The notes beneath the pieces were generated by a model. It saw only the letters and a list, made by a program, of their open reading frames with translations, did not search any database and was not told the origin of the DNA. A DNA stretch of 64,000 nt from OCS116 sp051531935. GTDB lineage: Bacteria; Pseudomonadota; Alphaproteobacteria; Rhizobiales; OSC116. The stretch covers positions 1 through 64,000 of the forward strand of contig JAOPTR010000002.1 in NCBI GenBank assembly GCA_051531935.1. The letters run 5' to 3'. A program made the translations under genes and the position numbers. Positions 52,774 through 61,111 of this stretch are shown here, piece by piece; the stretch's first letter is position 1; every line of letters begins with the position of its first letter.

Positions 52774-53760
52774 ATGACAGAAATGAATCCTGCGTTGGAT
52801 CGTATCCTAACGCTAGAGTTGGCGCGCGTGACAGAACGTGCAGCAGTCGCAGCTACACATATGCGTGGCAAAGGCGATGAAAAAGCAGCAGATCAATTGG
52901 CAGTAGATGCCATGCGCCGCGAGCTAAATGAGCTGGATATTGACGGCATTGTGGTGATTGGTGAAGGCGAGCGAGATAAAGCGCCCATGCTGTTTATTGG
53001 CGAAGAAGTAGGCACAAAAAAAGGCCCTAAAGTCGACATTGCGCTCGATCCGCTAGAAGGCACTACATTATGCGCGAAAGCCAAACCAAACTCTTTAGCC
53101 GTGTTGGCCATGGCAATTGGCGGCACATTATTGCATGCGCCCGATGTTTACATGAATAAAATTGCCATTGGTGGGCATTATAAAGAAGGTGTTGTGGATT
53201 TAGACCGAACTCCAACTGAAAACCTAACCAACCTTGCCAAAGCCAAAGGCTGCAAAGTGAGCGAGTTAGGTGTGTGTATTCTCGACCGTGAACGCCACGC
53301 AAGCCTTATTGCGGAAGTGCGTAAAACAGGCGCGTCTATCACTCTTATTGAAGATGGCGACATTGCAGGGGTTATCGCAACTGTTGACCCAGAAAAAACT
53401 GGTATTGATATTTATATTGGCATTGGTGGCGCGCCTGAAGGCGTGTTGGCAGCAGCTGCACTTCGCTGTATTGGTGGCCATATGCAAGGTCGGCTTGAAA
53501 GTGATATTGAAAGCCAAAAAGTCCGCGCTACCGAAATGGGTGTGACTGATTTTGACAAAAAATTATCGATTCGCGATATGGCACGAGGCGATGTTATCTT
53601 TTCAGCAACAGGCGTTACTGATGGTGACATGTTATTCGGTGTGCGTATGAAAGGCTCTAAAATTGAGACAGAAACCTTGGTTATGCGCTCTTCTACAGGC
53701 ACAGTGAGGCGCATCATTGGCGAACATTATAAATTAGAAAAATTTGCTCAAGATAGCTAA
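52774..53760 (+). CDS. glpX: Class II fructose-1,6-bisphosphatase
   Basis: A 328-residue GlpX-type phosphatase: RGKGDEKAADQLAVDAMRRE, VVIGEGERDKAPMLFIGEEVG, DPLEGTTLCAKAKPNSLAV and GIGGAPEGVLAAAALRCIGG. These hold the acidic metal ligands of the class II enzyme. It performs the gluconeogenic step from fructose 1,6-bisphosphate. The hom-glpX order is conserved in Hyphomicrobiales. Confidence 0.96.
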   Translation: MTEMNPALDRILTLELARVTERAAVAATHMRGKGDEKAADQLAVDAMRRELNELDIDGIVVIGEGERDKAPMLFIGEEVGTKKGPKVDIALDPLEGTTLCAKAKPNSLAVLAMAIGGTLLHAPDVYMNKIAIGGHYKEGVVDLDRTPTENLTNLAKAKGCKVSELGVCILDRERHASLIAEVRKTGASITLIEDGDIAGVIATVDPEKTGIDIYIGIGGAPEGVLAAAALRCIGGHMQGRLESDIESQKVRATEMGVTDFDKKLSIRDMARGDVIFSATGVTDGDMLFGVRMKGSKIETETLVMRSSTGTVRRIIGEHYKLEKFAQDS

Positions 53761-53783
53761 ATATAACTCAATTTTTCGCATTC

Positions 53784-53827
53784 ATGGTTCAATATGGATA
53801 AATATCCGTGTTGAGCCATTTTATTTT
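53784..53827 (+). terminator. Terminator of glpX
   Basis: ATGGTTCAATATGGAT pairs over 16 bp (several G-T pairs) with ATCCGTGTTGAGCCAT around a 4-base loop, followed by TTTATTTTT. Confidence 0.88.
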
Positions 53828-53830
53828 TAA

Positions 53831-53849
53831 TTGAAATGCTGAATTTCAA
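53831..53849. promoter_or_regulatory. Inverted repeat upstream of hemA
   Basis: TTGAAAT (53831-53837) and ATTTCAA (53843-53849) form a perfect 7-bp dyad with 5-bp spacer, 138 bp before hemA. It is a possible operator for heme or iron control. It does not match an Irr or FNR consensus closely enough to name. Confidence 0.35.
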
Positions 53850-53986
53850 CGTATTTAAAAGAATAATCTGCCGCAATTGGTTGTTGAATTGGCAAAACTT
53901 GTTTATTTTTTTGGTGCGACAATTTTGCACTTTAATATCTTTCTAAAAATGTCTATATACATGCCAGATTATAGGACAGTTAGACT

Positions 53987-55198
53987 ATGGATTATCAAGA
54001 ATTTATCAAAAATTCTGTTGAGGCTCTTAAAAAAGAGGGTCGCTATCGTGAATTTGCCGATCTTAAACGTGAACAAGGCAATTTTCCTAATGCGGTGTTT
54101 CACAATAATGATGGCAGCACGAATAAAGTTACAATTTGGTGTAGTAACGACTATTTGGGTATGGGGCAGCATCCAACGGTGCTTAATGCCATGCACGAGG
54201 CTATTGATAGCGTTGGCGCAGGGGCAGGCGGCACACGTAACATCTCGGGCACAACGTCTTACCATATTGCGTTAGAAGCCGAGTTGGCTAGCCTACATCA
54301 AAAACCTGCGGCCTTACTGTTTACCTCGGGCTATATTTCCAATGAAACAACTCTCAGCACTCTTTATAAAATTTTACCTAACCTAACTATGTTTTCCGAT
54401 GAACTTAATCACGCATCAATGATTGAAGGCATTAAAGCAGGGCGTGGTAACAAGGTTGTATTTAAACATAATGATTTGGCCGATTTAGAAGCAAAGCTTA
54501 AATCTGTCGATATAGATTCGCCAAAATTAATTGCTTTTGAAAGTGTTTATTCCATGGATGGCGACATCGCCCCCATTGCTGATATTTGCGATTTGGCACA
54601 AAAATATAACGCGCTTACCTACATTGATGAAGTGCATGCTGTGGGCATGTATGGGGCAAATGGTGGCGGCATTTCACAAAGAGATGGTGTTGCTAGTCGT
54701 ATAGACATTATCGAAGGCACATTGGCCAAAGCGTTTGGTCTGATGGGTGGCTACATAACGGGCAGCGCACATTTGGTCGATGCCATACGCTGCTATGCAC
54801 CTGGTTTTATCTTCACCACTGCGCTTGCACCTGCCATTGTTGCTGGCGCCACGGCATCTGTGCAACATTTAAAACAATCCGATGCCGAGCGCCTTGCACA
54901 ACAGTCGGCAGTTGCGCGTTTAAAAACCATGCTACGCGACATAAATTTGCCGCTCGTTGAAAACCAAACTCACATTGTGCCAGTTATGGTCAACGACCCA
55001 GTAAAATGTAAGGCACTCACCGATAAATTGCTCTCAGACTATCAAATCTACGTGCAACCAATTAATTATCCAACAGTTCCACGCGGTTCAGAACGCATAC
55101 GCCTTACACCTGGCCCCATGCATAGTGAGCAAAATTTAAAAGATTTAGTGACCGCCTTAGACGAATGTTGGACAAGCTTTGATTTACCTCGCCTATAA
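53987..55198 (+). CDS. hemA: 5-aminolevulinate synthase
   Basis: The 403-residue product shows the ALAS pattern: VTIWCSNDYLGMGQHP, GAGAGGTRNISGTTSYHIALE, AFESVYSMDGDIAPI, YIDEVHAVGMYG, the PLP lysine in IIEGTLAKAFGLMGGYI and the RLTPGPMH end. It condenses glycine with succinyl-CoA to start heme synthesis by the Shemin route, which is diagnostic of Alphaproteobacteria. It is a single gene, with a small conserved gene right behind it. Confidence 0.97.
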   Translation: MDYQEFIKNSVEALKKEGRYREFADLKREQGNFPNAVFHNNDGSTNKVTIWCSNDYLGMGQHPTVLNAMHEAIDSVGAGAGGTRNISGTTSYHIALEAELASLHQKPAALLFTSGYISNETTLSTLYKILPNLTMFSDELNHASMIEGIKAGRGNKVVFKHNDLADLEAKLKSVDIDSPKLIAFESVYSMDGDIAPIADICDLAQKYNALTYIDEVHAVGMYGANGGGISQRDGVASRIDIIEGTLAKAFGLMGGYITGSAHLVDAIRCYAPGFIFTTALAPAIVAGATASVQHLKQSDAERLAQQSAVARLKTMLRDINLPLVENQTHIVPVMVNDPVKCKALTDKLLSDYQIYVQPINYPTVPRGSERIRLTPGPMHSEQNLKDLVTALDECWTSFDLPRL

Positions 55199-55234
55199 GT
55201 GTATACTTTGGTGATTCTAAGAGCAGGAAAACCA

Positions 55235-55411
55235 ATGAACGAAGTTTATTTCGAACATTTCAATGTCGGTAATTATTTCAAAACAGTTGCCATTCATGGT
55301 GGTACGGGTATTGAAGTTTCAGTCTCTGGCCCCAAAAATACGCCACAGAGTAGGCGTGAGGATTTGGCGCTGAGAAAACTTATTTACGTGATCAATAAAA
55401 ATAATGGCTAA
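55235..55411 (+). CDS. Small conserved alphaproteobacterial protein (DUF6898-like)
   Basis: The 58-residue product reads MNEVYFEHFNVGNYFKTVAI, then a GIEVSVSGP strand and LALRKLIYVI. Its pattern (an EV-YFE start, TGIEVSVSGP, then a LALRKL-YV end) matches small alphaproteobacterial proteins I recall as DUF6898. Function unknown. The ATG at 55235 has AGGA upstream; a longer frame starting at 55199 would begin at the hemA stop. It is probably cotranscribed with hemA. Confidence 0.65.
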   Translation: MNEVYFEHFNVGNYFKTVAIHGGTGIEVSVSGPKNTPQSRREDLALRKLIYVINKNNG

Positions 55412-55472
55412 ATGCTTTTTTGGCCGCTTTCAATTTGCTTAAAGATGTTGCTTTAAAGTGCTTCAACAGCGG

Positions 55473-56009
55473 CTAACTGTTGCCTTCAGTGGCCATTGGC
55501 ACCATATATTTTTCATCATTATTGGTGCGTCGGTCAGCACCTTTGCGTTTTAAGTTCACTCGACGTCTGCAAGGGCCAAAATAACTTGTTGCATTCACAA
55601 AAGGCCTTGGGTTTTCAATAATATTTAGAATGCGGTTCAACAATTGGTCAGATGAAACTGGTTTTGCTAAAAATTCATTGGCGCCGGCATTTCTAGCTGC
55701 TGCAATGCGTTCTTTTTCTAAATGTGCTGATACAACGATAATCGGAATGAAGGCATGTTCGTTGGTTGGTGTGCGGATTAGGTTTAAAAACTCAATACCG
55801 TCAAAAATAGGCATTAACATGTCTAGAATCACAATATCGGGGTTGTGATGACCCATAGCTTCAAAACCAGAAGCGCCGTCCTCAGCCTCAAAAACATTGC
55901 GGATGCCTAGCCCATGTAAAATAGATCTGATAATCCGCCTCATATATGCGTTATCATCAATAACAAGAAAGCTCAATCTATCTAAATGGTAATTTGTAGC
56001 CACTTGCAT
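55473..56009 (-). CDS. Single-domain response regulator (CheY-like) with conserved tail
   Basis: A 178-residue protein with a receiver domain: LSFLVIDDNAYMRRIIRSIL (acidic pair), phospho-acceptor Asp in DIVILDMLMPIFDG and Lys in FLAKPVSSD. No output domain is present, only a basic tail PRPFVNATSYFGPCRRR. The same layout and tail motif (PRPF-x-x-T/A-x-x-YFGP-x-RRR) recurs in the regulator at 60195-60710, so these are paralogs. Single-domain regulators of this kind are common in Alphaproteobacteria. No kinase gene is adjacent. Confidence 0.88.
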   Translation of the reverse strand: MQVATNYHLDRLSFLVIDDNAYMRRIIRSILHGLGIRNVFEAEDGASGFEAMGHHNPDIVILDMLMPIFDGIEFLNLIRTPTNEHAFIPIIVVSAHLEKERIAAARNAGANEFLAKPVSSDQLLNRILNIIENPRPFVNATSYFGPCRRRVNLKRKGADRRTNNDEKYMVPMATEGNS

Positions 56010-56162
56010 TTCCTATTGTTAAGAATCATTTACTTTTAATTAAGATTATAGACCTCAAGCTAATTGACCAGATTTAATTTTAAAAAGCAGTTTTAAATGA
56101 GTGTAGTTGAAAACTTTATTTAACTTTTGGATTCTCTGTAGAAATGTGTATCCTGCACTTCC

Positions 56163-57791
56163 ATGGCGCGATTTATTTTTATTACAGGCGGTGTGGTTTC
56201 CTCACTAGGTAAAGGGCTGGCTTCAGCGGCCCTTGGTGCACTCCTTCAATCCCGTGGTTTTTCAGTGAAATTCCGCAAATTAGACCCCTATCTCAATGTA
56301 GATCCGGGTACAATGTCTCCTTATCAGCATGGTGAGGTGTATGTAACCGACGATGGTGCAGAGACTGATCTTGACCTTGGTCATTACGAGCGCTTTACGG
56401 GTGTTAAGCTCACCCAAAAGGCTAACGTAACGGCAGGGCGTATTTACCAGCAAGTGCTCGCAAAAGAGCGGCGTGGTGAGTATAATGGCGGTACTGTGCA
56501 GGTCATCCCGCACGTGACAAATGCTATTAAAGATTTCACACGTGATAATGTCGAAGATGTTGACTTTATACTCTGCGAAATTGGTGGCACCGTTGGTGAT
56601 ATTGAGGGCTTGCCGTTTTTCGAAGCGATTCGCCAACTCAAACATGATTTGCCACAAGGCGAAGCCATTTTCATTCATCTAACTTTGTTGCCGTATATTC
56701 CGACAGCGGGTGAATTGAAAACGAAGCCAACGCAGCATAGTGTTAAAGAATTACGCTCAATTGGCATTCAACCAGATATTTTGCTTTGTCGTTCAGATCG
56801 GGAAATTCCAAAAACCGAGCTGGCAAAAATAGCTCTATTTTGTAATGTTCGCGAAGATGCAGTCATTCAAGCATTAGACCTAAAAAGCATTTACGAAGTG
56901 CCGCTATCTTATCATGCCGAAGGTTTAGACGATGCCGTGCTAAATGCATTTGGTATTAAAGATGCACCCGAACCAGATTTAAGCCGCTGGGAGGAAATTG
57001 CAGAAATTGTTGCCAACCCAGATGGTCAAGTGAACGTGACGATTGTTGGTAAATATGTTGAGCTAGAAGATGCTTATAAATCCCTAAAAGAAGCGCTTAT
57101 GCACGGCGGTATTTCTAACCGTGTTAAAGTCGATCTCACATGGATTAATAGCGAAAGTGTAAATGCCGATAATGTCGAAGAATTGCTTGGCACAACCGAT
57201 GCTATTTTGGTTCCAGGCGGCTTTGGCGAACGTGGCTCAGACGGCAAAATTGAAGCAGTTAAATATGCCCGCGAGAAAAAAGTACCATTCTTTGGTATTT
57301 GTCTAGGCATGCAAATGGCAGTTGTTGAAGCTGCTCGAAATTTAGCAGGTCTTGAAGGCGCTGGTAGCACAGAATTTGGTGATACCAAGCATCCTGTAAT
57401 TGGTTTGATGACCGAATGGACAAAAGGTAACGAAAAAGTCGAACGTGGCGATAAAGATGATTTAGGCGGTACATTACGCTTGGGTGCTTATGATTGCTCA
57501 TTCAACAAAGACAGCCTTATTGCTAATATTTACGGCTCTACGGCTATATCTGAACGCCATCGCCATCGTTATGAAGTGAATATAAATTACAAAACTCAGT
57601 TAGAACAAACTGGCCTTTGTTTTGCGGGACTTTCACCAGATGGAATGCTGCCCGAAACAGTTGAATATAAAGATCACCCTTGGTTTATCGGTGTGCAATA
57701 TCACCCAGAACTAAAATCACAAATCTTTAAACCTCATCCGTTATTTGTATCATTTATCGAGGCCGCTGCCGAACAAAGTAGGCTAGTTTAG
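56163..57791 (+). CDS. pyrG: CTP synthase
   Basis: A 542-residue enzyme with the ATP-dependent synthetase domain (FITGGVVSSLGKGLASAALG, KLDPYLNVDPGTMSPYQHGE, EIGGTVGDIEGLPFFEAIRQ) and a C-terminal glutaminase domain with VPGGFGERG, the nucleophile in FFGICLGMQMA, and VQYHPELKS. It aminates UTP to CTP. Its stop is 2 bp before the ATG of the NUDIX gene. Confidence 0.98.
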   Translation: MARFIFITGGVVSSLGKGLASAALGALLQSRGFSVKFRKLDPYLNVDPGTMSPYQHGEVYVTDDGAETDLDLGHYERFTGVKLTQKANVTAGRIYQQVLAKERRGEYNGGTVQVIPHVTNAIKDFTRDNVEDVDFILCEIGGTVGDIEGLPFFEAIRQLKHDLPQGEAIFIHLTLLPYIPTAGELKTKPTQHSVKELRSIGIQPDILLCRSDREIPKTELAKIALFCNVREDAVIQALDLKSIYEVPLSYHAEGLDDAVLNAFGIKDAPEPDLSRWEEIAEIVANPDGQVNVTIVGKYVELEDAYKSLKEALMHGGISNRVKVDLTWINSESVNADNVEELLGTTDAILVPGGFGERGSDGKIEAVKYAREKKVPFFGICLGMQMAVVEAARNLAGLEGAGSTEFGDTKHPVIGLMTEWTKGNEKVERGDKDDLGGTLRLGAYDCSFNKDSLIANIYGSTAISERHRHRYEVNINYKTQLEQTGLCFAGLSPDGMLPETVEYKDHPWFIGVQYHPELKSQIFKPHPLFVSFIEAAAEQSRLV

Positions 57792-57793
57792 TT

Positions 57794-58372
57794 ATGAAAA
57801 GCCACCAATATTTATTGGGTCTTATTGATGAATATCAAAACATTTATGAAGGTGAGGACGCGCAGGTGTCCTCACTTTTATTTGACCAATTGAATGATGA
57901 TAAAAATCTGTTTGATCGTAAAAATTTTACAGGTCATATCACAGCGAGTGGATTGGTGATAAACCAGTCATTTGACAAAATACTACTGATAAATCATAAA
58001 TTTTTACAAATGTGGTTGCAGCCTGGCGGTCATGTAGAAGGCAATGCCGAAGTTTACAAAGAGGCAAAACGCGAGATTACCGAAGAAACAGCCTTGCAAG
58101 GGTTTTCGCTTCATCCATGGCATTTAGCGAATGATAAATTAGATACGCCTTTTTCAATCGATAGCCACGATATTCCGCAATCTCCAAAGAAAAATGAAGA
58201 CAAACATGTACATCATGATTTTACATATTTGTTTGTTGGCGATTCAAACCAAAAATTGGTAAGACAGATCGAAGAAGTCGAGGGTGCCGAGTGGTTCTCT
58301 TTGTCAGAAGTCGAAAATCTTAAAACCGACATCACAAAATTCATCATCAGAATACAAAAATATATACTTTAA
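57794..58372 (+). CDS. NUDIX hydrolase
   Basis: A 192-residue protein with a NUDIX box GGHVEGNAEVYKEAKREITEETALQG, which fits GX5EX7REUXEEXGU except for the Gly near its end. An N-terminal helical extension of 45 residues precedes the fold. NUDIX enzymes cleave nucleoside diphosphate derivatives; the substrate is unknown. Spacing of 2 bp from pyrG suggests cotranscription. Confidence 0.88.
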   Translation: MKSHQYLLGLIDEYQNIYEGEDAQVSSLLFDQLNDDKNLFDRKNFTGHITASGLVINQSFDKILLINHKFLQMWLQPGGHVEGNAEVYKEAKREITEETALQGFSLHPWHLANDKLDTPFSIDSHDIPQSPKKNEDKHVHHDFTYLFVGDSNQKLVRQIEEVEGAEWFSLSEVENLKTDITKFIIRIQKYIL

Positions 58373-58437
58373 AATTAAGCAAAACTGATTTTTGTTACAA
58401 TACATGTGCGCAAGTAATCACGGTTTCGTGAACCTTG

Positions 58438-58467
58438 TTGACATCAAACTGAATTGGCATATATATC
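58438..58467 (+). promoter_or_regulatory. Promoter of tRNA-Cys
   Basis: A perfect TTGACA at 58438-58443 and TATATA/TATATC at 58460-58467 (spacing 16 or 18) lie about 30 bp before the tRNA. Confidence 0.7.
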
Positions 58468-58496
58468 TGCATATAAATTACCACATATATGGTCAT

Positions 58497-58570
58497 GGCC
58501 TCATGGCGGAGTGGTGACGCAGCGGATTGCAAATCCGCGTACTCCGGTTCGATTCCGGATGAGGCCTCCA
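58497..58570 (+). tRNA. tRNA-Cys (anticodon GCA)
   Basis: A complete 74-nt tRNA: acceptor GGCCTCA pairing with TGAGGCC, anticodon GCA in GGATTGCAAATCC, T-arm CCGGTTCGATTCCGG, discriminator T and encoded CCA. Confidence 0.97.
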
Positions 58571-58712
58571 TAATTTACACCGAAATCAGCATGATTATTG
58601 ATTTCTTTTGCGCATAGAAAATTTCTATACTTTAGTAGTATATACTTATGTGCAGACCATGTTAGCTTCTCGAATACATTCATTAGTAAGTTTAAAACCG
58701 CTGGGGGGCTGT

Positions 58713-59120
58713 TTGAACCATTCTCGTTTAATAGAACACTATCACTATGCCTTAAATACCATGCAATTCGATGAAATGCATGATTTGATGACGGCCGACT
58801 TTCACTTTAAAGACCCAACAACAGAGATTTTAGGACGAGACAATTACATTCATTATGTCAAAAACGTTCTGGGCATTTATAAGCAAGAGACGATTAGATT
58901 AGAGGTTGTGTCGGATGACGAATATGTTCATGAATTCTATTTAACTTTTTTAAGTGGTGACGGTGTGTTTTACGATAATTTACCTATCAAAAGCAAAATT
59001 CGCATTAAAAACGGCCTGCTGTTTTCCTATCACATTGAATATGATTTAAGTGATGCTAACTCAGTAGATAAAAATATTTTACAATCCTCAGAAAAACAAC
59101 ATGGAGGTGCCGTCGCCTAG
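58713..59120 (+). CDS. NTF2/SnoaL-like protein, first of a tandem pair
   Basis: The 135-residue product aligns along its length with the next gene's product: SRLIEHYHYALNTMQFDEMH against TRLIDSFKNIFNTRQIDDLN, and GRDNYIHYVKNVLGIYKQET against GRDAYIQYVKGNQSLYTTET. Both look like NTF2/SnoaL folds (a FHFKDPTTEI strand, a YVKN helix), small alpha-beta cones that act as enzymes or binding modules. The alignment and a strong GGGGGG site point to a TTG start at 58713 rather than upstream ATGs. Function unknown. Confidence 0.7.
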   Translation: MNHSRLIEHYHYALNTMQFDEMHDLMTADFHFKDPTTEILGRDNYIHYVKNVLGIYKQETIRLEVVSDDEYVHEFYLTFLSGDGVFYDNLPIKSKIRIKNGLLFSYHIEYDLSDANSVDKNILQSSEKQHGGAVA

Positions 59121-59150
59121 GCTCTAGTTCCTATTACGTGGTATTACTTC

Positions 59151-59555
59151 ATGCACACACGCCTTATCGATTCCTTTAAAAATATTTTCAACACCCGACA
59201 AATTGATGATTTGAACGATGTCCTGACTGAAGATTTCTATTTCCGAAACCCGAGGATAGAGATTAAAGGGCGTGACGCTTACATCCAATATGTTAAGGGG
59301 AATCAGTCCCTATATACAACTGAAACCATACGCATTACTCAGATTTCAGAATTTGAGTATAAGCGGGAATATTATCTAACGTTTTTAGATGTATCCAATA
59401 ATAATAACGACAAATTGCATATAATTGAATCTCTGACGATAAGGGATGACCTCATTTCGTCTTCAGTAATTGAATATGACTCCGACAATGTTTCCGATGT
59501 AACTGAGACTATATTGTTGAAGGGCGCTCAAAATTATGGGCAATCTATCAAATAA
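59151..59555 (+). CDS. NTF2/SnoaL-like protein, second of a tandem pair
   Basis: A 134-residue protein of the same family as the preceding one (DDLNDVLTEDFYFRNPRIEI, GRDAYIQYVKG, EYKREYYLTFLD). The pair arose by duplication and has since diverged to roughly 30-40% identity by eye. The genes are 30 bp apart and probably cotranscribed. No catalytic residues can be assigned. Confidence 0.75.
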   Translation: MHTRLIDSFKNIFNTRQIDDLNDVLTEDFYFRNPRIEIKGRDAYIQYVKGNQSLYTTETIRITQISEFEYKREYYLTFLDVSNNNNDKLHIIESLTIRDDLISSSVIEYDSDNVSDVTETILLKGAQNYGQSIK

Positions 59556-59615
59556 CAATAGATTGTTGCCTCATTTTTTGTTATCCAAAACTCATAATTT
59601 AAAAAAGGTATTAAA

Positions 59616-60194
59616 ATGAGTGTCCTGCAATTGTTGAATGAGCGAAGCGGCTCAAAATGTGAGTTATGTAATAGCCCTTCAGATTTACAAGCTTTTAAAG
59701 TAGAGCCAAAGTCTGGCATTGCAGTGGATGACAATATTTTAGCCTGTGCCGTTTGTCATAACCAAATCTCACAAGTTGCAGATATTGACGTTAATCATTG
59801 GCATTGCTTAAATGAAAGCATGTGGAGCGAAGTTTCTGCAGTTAAGGTTGTAGCTTGGCGTATGCTTAAAAACCTGTCAGACGAAGGCTGGGCGCACGAT
59901 GCCTTAGATATGATATATCTAGATGATGCGGAGCTTCATTGGGCGCAAGATGGCTTTGTTGCAGAAAATGATGAGAATGCAATTATTCATCGGGATAGCA
60001 ATGGCACTCAGCTTGCTGGTGGCGACAATGTTAGCCTTATTAAAAGCCTAGATGTTAAAGGCACCACATTTACCGCAAAACGCGGCACAGCGGTTCGTAA
60101 CATCTCTTTGGTGTTAGATAATGCTGAACATATTGAAGGCCGTGTGAATGGGCAAAAAATTGTCATACTCACAAAATTTGTTAAAAAATCTTAA
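59616..60194 (+). CDS. PhnA/YjdM-like protein
   Basis: A 192-residue protein with an N-terminal zinc ribbon (CELCNSPSDL and CAVCHNQI, two CxxC pairs) and the C-terminal PhnA domain (RDSNGTQLAGGDNVSLIKSL, then RGTAVRNISL and HIEGRVNGQKIVILTKFVKK). The family is named for an alkylphosphonate locus, but its own biochemical role is not established; it is not the phosphonoacetate hydrolase. It abuts the convergent response-regulator gene with no gap. Confidence 0.9.
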   Translation: MSVLQLLNERSGSKCELCNSPSDLQAFKVEPKSGIAVDDNILACAVCHNQISQVADIDVNHWHCLNESMWSEVSAVKVVAWRMLKNLSDEGWAHDALDMIYLDDAELHWAQDGFVAENDENAIIHRDSNGTQLAGGDNVSLIKSLDVKGTTFTAKRGTAVRNISLVLDNAEHIEGRVNGQKIVILTKFVKKS

Positions 60195-60710
60195 TCACAC
60201 CTGCTCTTCATTTACCTTAGCTTCTTTGCGCCTTTCGGGGCCGCTATATTCTGGGTTTTTGGTTCGTCTTCTGTCTGGGCCAAAATATTTGGGCGTTTCA
60301 ATGAACGGTCTGGGGTTTTCAATAACTTCGATAATTCGGTCGCTTAAATTTTTTGCACTTAATGGCTTACATATAAATTCATTTATGCCTACATCACGCG
60401 CGTTCTGAATGCGTGAACGTTCGGTATAGGCAGAAATCATAATAATCGGCACGTAATGATTTGGCGAATCTGCTGCAGTGCGCACCATGCGCGTGAATTC
60501 AATGCCATCAAGAGTTTCCATTTTGTTGTCGAGCAATATGATGTCAATTTTCGAATTTATCAGTTCTTCAAATCCAGTGACCGCATCATTGGCGTCATAA
60601 ATTTCATGCACGCCAAACCCATGTAATAATGTCTTAATGATTGTAACCATCATACTATTGTCATCAACAATAAGAAAACTCAGCTTAGAAATTTGCTGTT
60701 TGGAAAACAT
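60195..60710 (-). CDS. Single-domain response regulator, paralog of the one at 55473
   Basis: A 171-residue receiver protein: LSFLIVDDNSMMVTIIKTLL, phospho-acceptor Asp in DIILLDNKMETLDG (with Asn-Lys-Met replacing the usual hydrophobic residues) and Lys in FICKPLSAKNL. The tail PRPFIETPKYFGPDRRR followed by a second SGPERRKE echoes the paralog. The stop abuts the stop of the convergent PhnA-like gene. Without output domain or neighbouring kinase, it probably acts by protein contacts. Confidence 0.88.
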   Translation of the reverse strand: MFSKQQISKLSFLIVDDNSMMVTIIKTLLHGFGVHEIYDANDAVTGFEELINSKIDIILLDNKMETLDGIEFTRMVRTAADSPNHYVPIIMISAYTERSRIQNARDVGINEFICKPLSAKNLSDRIIEVIENPRPFIETPKYFGPDRRRTKNPEYSGPERRKEAKVNEEQV

Positions 60711-60902
60711 AAGGCCCCTAAATTGAATATTTCATCTTGTTGAAATATTTAATTAATTGTTAGATTCTGTCCAACAGTTTTAAAAATTGTACTAGAACTG
60801 TTGAATTTTAAATTCAGATTAAACATGCCCACCACCAAACCGATATAATACAATCGTTTTGCAACAGGGGCGTACCACTAATGATTGCCTCGCCAAGTTC
60901 TT

Positions 60903-61026
60903 CAATGTTTCATATGATATTAAGTGTAGGAATATGGGTGCAAATATTTGCATTGAAAACGCCAAAAACCAATATTCCCAAAACATGTAGTTTTTGGTTT
61001 GGTTGGTGGATCATATTGAAACATTG
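60903..61026. repeat. Nested inverted repeats in the gap before the GntR gene
   Basis: The 400-bp gap 60711-61111 contains no gene. Within it, CAATGTTTCATATGAT (60903-60918) mirrors ATCATATTGAAACATTG (61010-61026) with one extra base. Inside lie AGGAATATGGGT (60928-60939) against ACCAATATTCCC (60968-60979), a perfect 14-bp palindrome TGCAAATATTTGCA (60939-60952), and CCAAAAAC against GTTTTTGG. The nested ends suggest a MITE-like insertion or a structured regulatory RNA. Confidence 0.5.
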
Positions 61027-61111
61027 TAACATTCCAAACTAAATTGGATGTTGACTCATTTTGCTGAATATTATAAAAAATATCCAACGTTTTTGCCAAT
61101 TGGGTACATAA

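Noticed and set aside
58501..58683. Minus-strand 60-residue frame over tRNA-Cys
   Set aside because: It is the antisense of the tRNA, a frequent false protein in databases.
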